In this document: one piece after another, positions 16,929 to 26,077 of the stretch | Layout: each line of letters begins with the position of its first letter | How positions within the stretch are numbered: the first letter of the stretch is position 1 | DNA from: Longimicrobium sp. | GTDB taxonomy: Bacteria > Gemmatimonadota > Gemmatimonadetes > Longimicrobiales > Longimicrobiaceae | DNA length: 42,393 nucleotides | NCBI GenBank assembly: GCA_036389795.1 | Contig: DASVWD010000155.1 | Coordinates: 1 to 42,393, forward strand | Direction of reading: 5' to 3' | Notes under the pieces: model-generated | What the model saw: only the letters and a program-made list of their open reading frames with translations | Database searches by the model: none | What the model was told of the DNA's origin: nothing | Made by a program: the position numbers and the translations under genes

Positions 16929-18094
16929 GCGGGGCGGGGCGCCTGCGCGCGCTCTTCGTCAACTCGGGGCTCCTGGGGCACGCCACCCTGGCGCGGCTGA
17001 TGCCCGAGGCGCTGGCCGCCGACCCCGGGATCGAGGCGGTGCACGTGCTCCTCTCGGACCCGCTCTCCACCCCCGAGCGGGTGGTGCGGCGGCTGCTCTG
17101 CGCGGGGCCGCCCGGCGGGACGGCGCTGGCGGCGGCGCTGCTGGCGCGCTTCCGCCGCGAGCTGCACATCGGCCTGCTGGCGGCCCGGCGCATCGCGGCG
17201 CTGGAGCGGCGGGGGGAGCGCTTCGACGTGCTGCACTTCCACACCCAGGCCGCGGCGTGGGCCAGCGTCCGCCGGATGCGCCGCACGCCCGCGATCGTCT
17301 CCCTCGACGCCACCCAGGCGCTGGCGGCGCGCGAGGCGGCGGGCGCGCTGGGGCGGCTGGACCACGCGCCGGGGGCCGCGCGCGACCGGGCGGTGTTCCG
17401 CGCCGCCGCGGCGATCGTCGCCACCAGCCGCTGGGCGGCGGACGACCTGGCGCGCGGCCTCCCCGAGGCCGCCGGCCGGGTGCACGTGCTGCACTTTCCC
17501 GTGCGGCTGGCGGGGTTCGACCCCGGCTGGGCCCGGGAGCGGGCGCGGCGCGCGGGCGGCGGCCCGGTGCGCGTGCTGTTCATGGGGGGCGACTTCCCGC
17601 GCAAGGGTGGATGGGAGCTGCTGCAGGCGTGGCGCAGGGGCGGGCTGGCGGCGAGCGCGCGGCTCACGCTCGCGACCGACTGGCGGCTGGACGAGGGCGC
17701 GCTCCCCGAGGGGGTGGCGGTCCGGCGCGGCGTGGCCGCCTACACGCCGGCGTGGTACGCGCTCTGGCGCGAGGCCGACCTCTTCGCCATGCCCACGCGC
17801 GGCGAGGCGTTCGGGATCGTCTTCCAGGAGGCGGCCGCGGCGGGGCTGCCGGTGGTGGCCACGCGCATCAACGCCGTCCCCGAGATCGTCCGCGATGGGG
17901 TGGACGGCGTACTGGTCGACCCGGGCGACGTCGACGCGCTGGCCGCGGCTCTCGGCTCGCTCGTCACCGATCCAGAGCGCCGGCTGGCGATGGGGCTTTC
18001 CGCGCGGCGCCGGGTGGAGGACGACTCGGTGGAGCGCTACGGCCAGCGGCTGGCGGCGCTGGTGCGCGAGGTGGCGGGGCGGGGGACGAGATGA
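16925..18094 (+). CDS. GT4-family glycosyltransferase
   Basis: A 389-residue GT-B enzyme. The N-terminal half has FDVLHFHTQAAAWAS and IVSLDATQALAAREAAG; the donor half has VLFMGGDFPRKGGWELLQAW and the EX7E motif EAFGIVFQE followed by AAGLPVVATRINAVPEIV. GTG start overlaps the FkbM stop (GTGA). The family-A repeat follows its end. Donor and acceptor are unknown. Confidence 0.9.
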   Translation: MSGAGRLRALFVNSGLLGHATLARLMPEALAADPGIEAVHVLLSDPLSTPERVVRRLLCAGPPGGTALAAALLARFRRELHIGLLAARRIAALERRGERFDVLHFHTQAAAWASVRRMRRTPAIVSLDATQALAAREAAGALGRLDHAPGAARDRAVFRAAAAIVATSRWAADDLARGLPEAAGRVHVLHFPVRLAGFDPGWARERARRAGGGPVRVLFMGGDFPRKGGWELLQAWRRGGLAASARLTLATDWRLDEGALPEGVAVRRGVAAYTPAWYALWREADLFAMPTRGEAFGIVFQEAAAAGLPVVATRINAVPEIVRDGVDGVLVDPGDVDALAAALGSLVTDPERRLAMGLSARRRVEDDSVERYGQRLAALVREVAGRGTR

Positions 18095-18132
18095 ATCTCG
18101 AGAGACGGCTGGTGATGGCGGGTTTCGCGCAG

Positions 18133-18348
18133 GGGCGGGTGAACCCGCGGCAACAACGGCGAGAAGCCTGCCTTCGCAGGCTGGTTCGGTGTGGAGGCCA
18201 CCTTCGGCGCTGGCAGGCTGGTCCCAGGCGCGAAGCGCGCGGGCGCAGCCCGCAAGTCCGCGCAGGCGGACTTCGTGCCCTTGTAGCGGCGAATTCATTC
18301 GCCTGTGCAGGCGCACTTCTTGTGGTCGTTGCAGCGAATTCATTCGCC
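18133..18348 (+). repeat. Dispersed palindromic element, family A (copy 3, with duplicated end module)
   Basis: Same orientation as the copy at 8252 and nearly identical to it over GCGGCAACAACGGCGAGAAG and the AGCCTGCCTTCGCAGGCT hairpin. The right-hand end module with GCGAATTCATTCGCC occurs twice, at ~18288-18302 and ~18334-18348. With short flanks this fills the 287-bp gap between two glycosyltransferase genes. Confidence 0.88.
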
Positions 18349-18381
18349 CGACCGTCCCTCCCCGCCTCACCCGCGCGGTAG

Positions 18382-19593
18382 ATGCGCATCCTCTTCGCCA
18401 ACGACGGGATCGGCGACGCGGGCGGGGTGCAGAGCTACCTCGCGGCCGTGATGCCGGCGCTGGCCGCGCGCGGGCACCAGGTGGCCTTCCTGCACGAGGA
18501 CCGGCTGCGGGAGGGGGCCGCGTCTCCCGCCCCCGGGGCGCCGCACTTCTGCCTGGCGGAGCTGGGGGCCGAGGGCGCGCTGGCGGCGGCGCGGGCGTGG
18601 GGGGCCGACGTGGCCTTCTCGCACAACATGCGGCGGCTGGACGCGGAGCGGGGGATGCTCGCCGCCTTCCCCGTCGTCAAGATGATGCACGCCTACGCGG
18701 GCACCTGCATCGGCGGGCAGAAGGCGCACCTCTTCCCGCGGCCGGAGCCGTGCGGGCGCCGCTTCGGGCCGGCGTGCCTGGCGCTCTACGTCCCCCGCCG
18801 CAACGGGCGCCTGAGCCTGCCGCACGCGGCCTGGCACTGGCGCTGGGCCAACGAGCAGAAGGCGCTCTTCGGCCGCTACGCCGCGCTGGTGGCCGCCAGC
18901 GGGCACATGCGCCGCGAGTACGTGCGGAACGGCGTCCCCGCGGAGCGCGCGCACGTCGTTCCGCTCTTCCCCACCATCGAGGTCCCCGCGCGGGCGGCCG
19001 ATCCCCCGCCCGGCTTCCGGGTCCTCTTCCTGGGGAGGATGACGCGGCTCAAGGGGGGCGACTTCCTGGTGAAGGCCGCCGCCCGGGCCGCGCGCGAGGG
19101 CGGCCGCCCCGTCCCCCTCACCCTGGCCGGCGACGGGCCGCAGCGCGAGGAGTGGCGCGCGCTCGCCGCCTCGCTCGGGGTGGAGGCGGAGCTCCCCGGC
19201 TGGGTGGCCGACGCGGAGCGCGCGCGCCTCTTCCGGTCCGCATCCGTCGTCGCCGTCCCCTCCGTCTGGCCGGAGCCGTTCGGGCTGGTGGGGCTGGAGG
19301 CGGGCGCGTTCGGCGTCCCCGCGGTGGCGTTCGACGTGGGCGGTATCCGCGAGTGGCTGGACGACGGCGTCAACGGCTGGCTCGCGCCGGGCGATCCGCC
19401 GACCGTGGAAGGACTCGCCGCGGTGCTCGCCCGCGCCGCGGCCCGCCCGGAGGAGCTCGCCGCGATGCGCGCCGCCGCGCGCGCCGCCGCCGAGCGGATG
19501 TCGCTCGCCGCGCACCTGGACCGCCTGGAGCCGATCCTGGCCGCCGCCGCGGAGCAGGCCGGGTCGGCGCACCCCGCCGGAGACTGCGCGTGA
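18382..19593 (+). CDS. GT4-family glycosyltransferase with Cys-containing insertion
   Basis: A 403-residue GT-B enzyme beginning MRILFANDGIGDAGGVQSYL. The donor half has VLFLGRMTRLKGGDFLVKAA, and EX7E is EPFGLVGLE followed by FGVPAVAFDVGGIREWL. Between residues ~110 and 140 it has HAYAGTCIGGQKAHLF and PCGRRFGPACLALY, three cysteines in a short span that could bind a metal or form a structural loop; I recall similar Cys patterns in some GT4 enzymes. The ATG at 18382 directly follows the repeat region. The stop overlaps the next gene start by 4 nt. Confidence 0.9.
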   Translation: MRILFANDGIGDAGGVQSYLAAVMPALAARGHQVAFLHEDRLREGAASPAPGAPHFCLAELGAEGALAAARAWGADVAFSHNMRRLDAERGMLAAFPVVKMMHAYAGTCIGGQKAHLFPRPEPCGRRFGPACLALYVPRRNGRLSLPHAAWHWRWANEQKALFGRYAALVAASGHMRREYVRNGVPAERAHVVPLFPTIEVPARAADPPPGFRVLFLGRMTRLKGGDFLVKAAARAAREGGRPVPLTLAGDGPQREEWRALAASLGVEAELPGWVADAERARLFRSASVVAVPSVWPEPFGLVGLEAGAFGVPAVAFDVGGIREWLDDGVNGWLAPGDPPTVEGLAAVLARAAARPEELAAMRAAARAAAERMSLAAHLDRLEPILAAAAEQAGSAHPAGDCA

Positions 19594-20801
19594 GCGACCG
19601 GCCCGCGGACGCGCGCGAGAGCGAAAGCGCACTCACGCACTCACGCACTCACACACTTCCGCACCCCCGCGCCTGGCACCTGGTCACCGGCGAGTACCCC
19701 CCGCAGCGCGGCGGCGTGGGCGACTACACCGAGCTTCTCGCCGGGGCGCTGGCGCGCGCGGGGCGCGAGGTGCACGTCTGGGCGCCCGCGCCGGAGGGGC
19801 GGGTGGACGGGGTCGAGGTGCACCCGGTCGGGGGATTCGGGCGCGCCGGGCGGCGGGCGATGGCGCAGGGGCTGGACCGCTTCCCCGCGCCGCGCACGCT
19901 GCTGGTGCAGTACGCGCCGCGGGCGTTCGGGCTGGAGGGGATGAACGTCGCCTTCTGCCGCTGGCTCCTCGGCCGCGCCCGCGCCGGCGACGACGTGCGG
20001 GTCATGTTCCACGAGCCGTTCTTCCCCTTCGGCGTGCAGCGCCCGCAGCGCAACCTGCTCGCCGCGGTGAACCGGGGGATGGCGATGCTGCTGCTGCGCG
20101 CCTCGCGCGTCGCCTACGTCTCCACCCCGGCGTGGGCGGAGCGGCTGCGGCCCTGGGCCCCGCGCGGCCTGCCGCTGCGCTGGCTCCCGGTCCCCGCGAC
20201 GGTGCCGCGCGTAGACGACCCCGAGGCGGTGGCCGTCCTGCGCGCCCGCCTGCGCGGCGGCGATCCCGGGCGGCACGTCGTCGGCCACTTCGGCACCTAC
20301 GGCGCGCTGGTGGCGCCGCTGCTGGAGCCCGCGCTGCTGGCCGTGCTGGCGCCGCCCGCGAATTCCGTCGCCCTGCTGCTGGGCGCGGGCGGGCCGGAGT
20401 TCGCGGAGCGGCTGGAGCGCGCGGACCCCTCGCTGCGCGGGCGGACCGTGGCGCCGGGGTGGCTCCCGCCGGGGCAGGTCTCCGTCCACCTGCAGGCGTG
20501 CGACGTGGCCGTGCAGCCGTTCCCCGACGGCGCCAGCAGCCGCCGCACCACGCTGATGGCCGCCCTGGCGAACGGCGTCGCCACGGTGACCACGTCCGGC
20601 CGCTCCACCGAGCCGCTGTGGGGCGAGTCCCCCGTCCCCCTCGTCCCCGCGGGCGGCGACGGCGGGGCGCTGGCCGTGGAGGTGCTGAACCTGCTGGACG
20701 ACGACGCGCGCCGCCGCGGGGCCGGCGAGCGGGGCCGCGCCTTCTACGAGCGCCACTTCGCCGTCGAGCGCACGCTCGACGTGCTGCTGGCGGAGGAGTG
20801 A
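19590..20801 (+). CDS. GT4-like glycosyltransferase lacking a canonical EX7E motif
   Basis: A 403-residue GT-B type protein. The first beta strand is WHLVTGEYPPQRGGVGDYTELLAGALA, and the donor half has VVGHFGTYGALVAPLLEPAL and the block PFPDGASSRRTTLMAALANG with VATVTTSGRSTEPLW behind it. The usual EX7E is missing; the DGxSxRRTTL block is typical of a GT4 subgroup. GTG 19590 overlaps the preceding stop. Residues ~10-23 (ESESALTHSRTHTLP) are encoded by an AGTGCG-type repeat read on the opposite strand. No ATG, GTG or TTG lies between this repeat and the first beta strand, so the repeat must be translated unless a CTG or other rare start is used. Confidence 0.82.
   Translation: MSDRPADARESESALTHSRTHTLPHPRAWHLVTGEYPPQRGGVGDYTELLAGALARAGREVHVWAPAPEGRVDGVEVHPVGGFGRAGRRAMAQGLDRFPAPRTLLVQYAPRAFGLEGMNVAFCRWLLGRARAGDDVRVMFHEPFFPFGVQRPQRNLLAAVNRGMAMLLLRASRVAYVSTPAWAERLRPWAPRGLPLRWLPVPATVPRVDDPEAVAVLRARLRGGDPGRHVVGHFGTYGALVAPLLEPALLAVLAPPANSVALLLGAGGPEFAERLERADPSLRGRTVAPGWLPPGQVSVHLQACDVAVQPFPDGASSRRTTLMAALANGVATVTTSGRSTEPLWGESPVPLVPAGGDGGALAVEVLNLLDDDARRRGAGERGRAFYERHFAVERTLDVLLAEE
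19616..19664 (-). repeat. AGTGCG-type repeat inside a coding region
   Basis: The tract actcacgc-actcacgc-actcacac is the reverse complement of the gtgagtgc units found at 3198 and 36002. It begins 23 nt after the stop of the upstream glycosyltransferase gene and lies within the first 25 codons of the next one. Confidence 0.8.
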
Positions 20802-20843
20802 TGCCGGTCGGGCCGACCATCAGATGGTCTTCTCGCCAGCTCC

Positions 20844-21043
20844 GTCATTCCGAGCGGCGCCGCGGCGCCGAAACGGATTTCGCACCGGAGCCAGGCGGCG
20901 CCCGAGGAATCTACTCGACCCGCACGGATGCTGGCCTGGTGCATCGATCCGGCGCCCTGCCGGCCGTGGGTGGATTCCTCGGGAGCCCGGCCGACCTCGG
21001 TGGCAACGGCGGCTTCACCGCATCGGGCTCCACTCGGAATGAC
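20844..21043. repeat. Large nested inverted-repeat element, family D
   Basis: The outer arms GTCATTCCGAG (20844-20854) and CTCGGAATGAC (21033-21043) are perfect. The inner arms CCCGAGGAATC (20901-20911) and GATTCCTCGGG (20973-20983) share almost the same centre, giving a ~200-bp imperfect palindrome. Half-copies with related sequence occur at 31046-31100 and 34711-34790. It fills most of the gap before the epimerase gene and has no convincing frame. Confidence 0.85.
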
Positions 21044-21087
21044 ATCTTCCTGAGCGTCGGAAAAACAATCCAGAGGGTCGGGTAAAC

Positions 21088-22146
<1,059 letters not shown>

Positions 22147-22147
22147 G

Positions 22148-22993
22148 ATGCTCCTGCTGGGCACGCACGTCCACCCCGCCGAGGGCGACGCCGCGCGCCG
22201 GCAGGCGGCGGCGCTCGACACGCTCCGGGGTCTCGACGGCGTGCGCCTGGTCAACCTCCAGTGGCCCGACGGGGTGATCGACGTCCCCGGCTTCCGCACC
22301 GTGGCGTCGCTCCGCGCGGACTCCGTCGCCGCCACCGGGCGGGCGGGGCGACGCAAGCCGCTGGTGACGGAGCTGTTCGACGGGCTCTGCGCGTGCGCGG
22401 AGGAGGAGGGGCTCGGCGCGTTCTGCTTCACCAACTCCGACGTGCACGTCTCGCAGGCGCTGGTGGACGAGGTCCTCGCCGTGCCGCTCGACGGCCGCGC
22501 GGTGTCGCGGATGGACTTCGACGGCGCGACGGGCGCCGGGCTGGGGGTGGTGACCCGCGGCGTCGACACCTTCGCCGTGCGAGCGGAGTGGTGGCGCGCG
22601 CACCGCCGCCGCTTCCGCCCCTACGTGGTGGGCGAGGCGGTGTGGGACAACGTCTACGCGGCGATCCTGCTCTCCCACGGCGACGCGCGCCTGCTGAACC
22701 GCGGGACGTGGACGCGCCACGAGCGGCACGCCACCGCCTGGACGGCGAGCCCCTTCGCCGACTACACGCGGCTGCTGGCGGCGCTGGACCGGCCGTACTT
22801 CTCGCTCTGGGCGCGCTACCACGCCGGCCTCGTGGAGCTGCGCGCGCGCGGCGCCCCGGACGCGGAGGAGGACGCCCTGCAGCGGCGCGTCTTCCGCTTC
22901 CGTCCCTCGCCGGCCGAGCGGGCGGTGCAGGCCGGGCGGGCGCTCAAGGCGCGGCTGCGCTACGCGGCCTCGCGCGCGGGGCGCCGGCCGTGA
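22148..22993 (+). CDS. Hypothetical protein of a polysaccharide locus
   Basis: A 281-residue soluble-looking protein I cannot place in a family. Features are an N-terminal MLLLGTHVHPAEGD, a central AFCFTNSDVHVSQALVDEVL with the Asp-Val-His element, then SRMDFDGATGAGLGVVTRG and VVGEAVWDNVYAAILLSHG. The latter parts resemble the layout of a GT-A-like fold (acidic motif in the middle, WDN-type motif later), but no clear DxD is seen. The C-terminus is Arg/Ala-rich. It lies 1 nt after the epimerase gene and overlaps the next glycosyltransferase by 4 nt, so it very likely takes part in making or transferring the sugar produced by the epimerase. A divergent glycosyltransferase is my best guess. Confidence 0.7.
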   Translation: MLLLGTHVHPAEGDAARRQAAALDTLRGLDGVRLVNLQWPDGVIDVPGFRTVASLRADSVAATGRAGRRKPLVTELFDGLCACAEEEGLGAFCFTNSDVHVSQALVDEVLAVPLDGRAVSRMDFDGATGAGLGVVTRGVDTFAVRAEWWRAHRRRFRPYVVGEAVWDNVYAAILLSHGDARLLNRGTWTRHERHATAWTASPFADYTRLLAALDRPYFSLWARYHAGLVELRARGAPDAEEDALQRRVFRFRPSPAERAVQAGRALKARLRYAASRAGRRP

Positions 22994-24150
22994 GGATCCT
23001 GCTGGTCGGCGACTACCCGGACGATCCGCGGCTGGGCTCGGGGAAGGTCTACCACAAGCTGCGCGAGGAATTCACCCGCCTCGGCCACGACTGCCGCGTG
23101 CTGCTGGCGCCGGAGCTCGGCCCCCGCCCGTCCTCGCCGCGGCTGCGCTGGCTGGCGGGGCCGGCGCTCGCCGCGCGCGCGGTCGCCCGGGCCTTCCGCG
23201 AGCACGGGCGCTTCGACGTGGTCGACGCCGCCAGCGCGGAGGGGGCGATGGTCGGCGTGCGGCGGCGGCTGGGGGCGTACCGCGGCGTGGCGCTGGTGAG
23301 CCGCTCGCACGGGCTGGAGCACCTGAACTACCGGCGGATGCTGGACGACGCGGCCGAGGGGCTGGGGTCGAAGGGGTGGCACCGGCGGCTCTGGTACCCG
23401 GCCGCGCGGCTGTCGCAGGTGGCGCTCGCCGCGCGCCTGGCCGACCGGCTGATCGTGCTGAACGACGGCGACCGCGACTTCGCCGTCGGGCGCGGGTGGA
23501 AGCCGGCGGACCGGGTGGACGTGGTGCCGCACGGCGTCTCGCAGCGGTATCTCGACGACGCCCCGCCGCCGGACGCGCCGCGCGGCCGCGGCCTCCTCTT
23601 CTGCGCCACCTGGGACCGGATGAAGGGGGTGGACTACCTGGTCCGCGCCATGGCGCTCCTGGCCGCCGGCGGCGGCGCGCCGCGGCTGACGGTCCTGGGC
23701 CCCGGGGTGCCGGAGGAGCGCGTCCTGGCCGACTTCCCGCCGGAGGTGCGCCCGCTGGTGGCGGTGGTCCCGCGCGTGGGCGAAGACGAGGTGATGCGGC
23801 GCTTCCGCGAGCACGACGCGCTGGTGCTGTCGTCCACCTACGAGGGGTTCGGGATGGTGGTGATGGAGGCGATGAGCCAGCGCCTTCCCGTGGTCGCCAC
23901 GGCGGTGGGCGGTGCGCCGGCGCTGCTGGGGAAGAGTGGAGGCGGCGTCCTGGTCCCCCCGCGCGACCCGGCCGCCCTCGCCGCCGCCGTCCGCCGGGTG
24001 ATGGAAGACCCCGCGCTGCGCCGGGAGATGGGCGAGCGCGCCCACCGGGCGGTGCGGGGGATGAGCTGGACGGCCACGGCGCTCCGGACGCTGGAGGTGT
24101 ATGCGTCGGCGGGGGCAATGGCGGGGGAACCCGCGGCAGAACCTGTGTAG
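22990..24150 (+). CDS. GT4-family glycosyltransferase
   Basis: A 386-residue GT-B enzyme beginning VRILLVGDYPDDPRLGSGKVY. The acceptor half has SRSHGLEHLNYRRML; the donor half has FCATWDRMKGVDYLVRAM and the EX7E motif EGFGMVVME followed by QRLPVVATAVGGAPALL. GTG 22990 overlaps the previous stop (GTGA). It is the last gene of the first glycan block; a ~270-bp region of distinctly lower GC follows before the peptidase gene. Confidence 0.92.
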   Translation: MRILLVGDYPDDPRLGSGKVYHKLREEFTRLGHDCRVLLAPELGPRPSSPRLRWLAGPALAARAVARAFREHGRFDVVDAASAEGAMVGVRRRLGAYRGVALVSRSHGLEHLNYRRMLDDAAEGLGSKGWHRRLWYPAARLSQVALAARLADRLIVLNDGDRDFAVGRGWKPADRVDVVPHGVSQRYLDDAPPPDAPRGRGLLFCATWDRMKGVDYLVRAMALLAAGGGAPRLTVLGPGVPEERVLADFPPEVRPLVAVVPRVGEDEVMRRFREHDALVLSSTYEGFGMVVMEAMSQRLPVVATAVGGAPALLGKSGGGVLVPPRDPAALAAAVRRVMEDPALRREMGERAHRAVRGMSWTATALRTLEVYASAGAMAGEPAAEPV

Positions 24151-24251
24151 ACCCGAATCTGCGAGCGCAGGGGAGCAGCGCACCGGGCGCCGCCGGTGCT
24201 CGCGGGCGCGACACCGACACGGTTCCGACATTATTTGGTGCAGTACAGGAT

Positions 24252-24281
24252 TTGACGCACTATTTTGAATCGACGTAATCT
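24252..24281 (+). promoter_or_regulatory. Candidate promoter of the subtilisin-like gene
   Basis: TTGACG at 24252-24257, an 18-bp spacer, and TAATCT at 24276-24281. It sits in the most AT-rich stretch of the window (about 24220-24370), as expected for a promoter region. This is pattern-based only; the leader would be ~135 nt. Confidence 0.45.
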
Positions 24282-24424
24282 CTGTTCGTATTTTGCTAAG
24301 TCACCAATCCACAACGCATTCATGAAATGTAGCAGTATGGCCTTACGATTGCGATACACACCTTTCGGTGCAATTCGCAGAGAGCGTCCGGCTCTCGTTC
24401 CCCACCCACCCACCTGGAGGTCGC

Positions 24425-25891
24425 ATGCTTGCTCGTCCCGCAGTCCTGGCCGGAGGAATCATCCTGGCCCTCGCCGCCTGCTCGAGGGATTCGGCGGCCC
24501 CGCTGTCGCCGGAGATCGCGCCCAACGCCGCGCTCGCGGCCAGCCCGCAGGACGGCGCAATCCAGGACCAGTACATCGTGGTGCTCAAGGCGGGAGCCTC
24601 TCCGCGCGCCGCGGCCGCCGCGGCGGGCGCCACGCCGCGCCACGTGTACCACGCCGCGCTGAACGGCTTCGCGGCGCGGCTGAACGCGGCGCAGCTCGCC
24701 GCCCTCCGCAACAACCCGCAGGTGGACTACATCTCGCCCGACCAGGTGGTCACGGCCGCCGGCACCCAGTTCTATCCCACGTGGGGGCTGGACCGCATCG
24801 ACCAGCGGTACCGTCCGCTCGACTACTCCTACACGTACAACCGCACGGGCGCGGGGGTGAACCTGTACGTCCTCGACACCGGCATCCGCTTCACGCACAC
24901 CGAGTTCGGCGGGCGCGCCGTGGCCGGGTACGACGTGTTTGGCGGCGACGCCAGCGACTGCAACGGGCACGGCACGCACGTGGCCGGGACGGCCGGCGGC
25001 AGCACCTACGGCGTGGCCAAGGCCGTGAACCTCATCTCCGTGCGCGTGCTGGACTGCTTCGGAAACGGCAGCACCAGCGGCGTGATCGCGGGCGTGGACT
25101 GGGTCACCGCCAACCGCGTCGGGCTGTCGGTGGCCAACATGAGCCTGGGCGGCCCGGCCAACTACGCGCTCGACAACGCCGTGCAGAACTCCATCAACTC
25201 CGGCGTGACGTACGTGATCGCGGCGGGGAACAACAACGCGAACACCTGCAACTACTCGCCCTCTCGGGTCACAGACGCGATCATCGTGGGCAACACCAAC
25301 TCCACCGACACCCGCTACTCCACCTCCAACTACGGCCTGTGTCTGGACCTGTTCGCGCCGGGCACCAGCATCACCTCGGCCTGGTACGGCAGCGACACGG
25401 GGACCACCGTCATGACCGGCACCTCCATGGCGGCTCCCCACGTGGCGGGCATCGCGGCCATGTACCTGGAGTGGATTCCCGGCTCGCTGCCGGTGGACGT
25501 GCAATACGCGATCGACCAGAACGCCACGTGGAACGTGGTGACCAACAAGGGCAACAACTCGCCCAACCGGGTGGTCTACTCGGGGTTCATTCCGGGCCCG
25601 CCGCCCCCGCCGCCCGTTCCGGGCTCCACCCCGCTGAGCGTGAGCGTGATCTGCGATTCGTCCACCGGATACTGTGACGCCACGGCCTCGGGCGGCACCG
25701 AATCGGGGTACAGCTTCAGCTGGAGCAACGCGATCGAGCAGTACGACGCCGACGGGTACAGCTACGCCTACCCGCTCTGCGGCGGCACCTCCCGCGTCAC
25801 GGTGTCCGCCACCGTGACGGACGGCAGCGGCGCCACGACCACGGGCTCGTCGAGCTACTACTGCGGCACCGGCGGCGGTATCGAGCCCTGA
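24425..25891 (+). CDS. Secreted subtilisin-like (S8) serine protease, predicted lipoprotein
   Basis: A 488-residue protein. The signal sequence [19 protein letters not shown] has a lipobox-like LAAC with Cys19, so membrane anchoring is likely. An I9-type propeptide follows ([13 protein letters not shown] to [12 protein letters not shown], ~50-111). The proteinase-K-like catalytic domain has Asp151 in [13 protein letters not shown], His182 in [10 protein letters not shown], the oxyanion Asn269 in IAAGNNN and Ser334 in [11 protein letters not shown]. After a Pro-rich linker, ~80 residues with paired cysteines and Ser/Thr/Tyr-rich strands look like an Ig/PKD-like domain. ATG 24425 is fixed by GGAGG 4 nt upstream; the frame is open to 24368 but that part lacks a signal. 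It has its own candidate promoter and a strong terminator, so it is a single-gene unit between two glycan blocks. It may process surface proteins or degrade external protein. Confidence 0.93.
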   Translation: MLARPAVLAGGIILALAACSRDSAAPLSPEIAPNAALAASPQDGAIQDQYIVVLKAGASPRAAAAAAGATPRHVYHAALNGFAARLNAAQLAALRNNPQVDYISPDQVVTAAGTQFYPTWGLDRIDQRYRPLDYSYTYNRTGAGVNLYVLDTGIRFTHTEFGGRAVAGYDVFGGDASDCNGHGTHVAGTAGGSTYGVAKAVNLISVRVLDCFGNGSTSGVIAGVDWVTANRVGLSVANMSLGGPANYALDNAVQNSINSGVTYVIAAGNNNANTCNYSPSRVTDAIIVGNTNSTDTRYSTSNYGLCLDLFAPGTSITSAWYGSDTGTTVMTGTSMAAPHVAGIAAMYLEWIPGSLPVDVQYAIDQNATWNVVTNKGNNSPNRVVYSGFIPGPPPPPPVPGSTPLSVSVICDSSTGYCDATASGGTESGYSFSWSNAIEQYDADGYSYAYPLCGGTSRVTVSATVTDGSGATTTGSSSYYCGTGGGIEP

Positions 25892-25921
25892 GCCGGCCGC
25901 AGGCCCACCCGCAGTAGAAAG

Positions 25922-25953
25922 GCCCCGCCGCGCTCCCCGCGCGGCGGGGCTTT
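25922..25953 (+). terminator. Rho-independent terminator after the protease gene
   Basis: A perfect 12-bp stem: GCCCCGCCGCGC (25922-25933), loop TCCCC, GCGCGGCGGGGC (25939-25950), followed by TTTC. It starts 30 nt after the stop codon. Confidence 0.85.
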
Positions 25954-26077
25954 CGCTCGCCAGGAATGCGGAGGAAGTTTACTCCGCGTCCTGCATCCTC
26001 CCCCATCTCCTTGCGCCATCCACCTTTCGGTGCCATCGTTTTCCGTCTCGCCGCCGACCGCCCCCGATTTCGTCCCG

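Noticed and set aside
24359-24370. CACCTTTCGGTG hairpin shared with 26021-26032, both shortly before a gene start
   Set aside because: Only a 4-bp stem and two copies; suggestive of a leader motif but too short to separate from chance.
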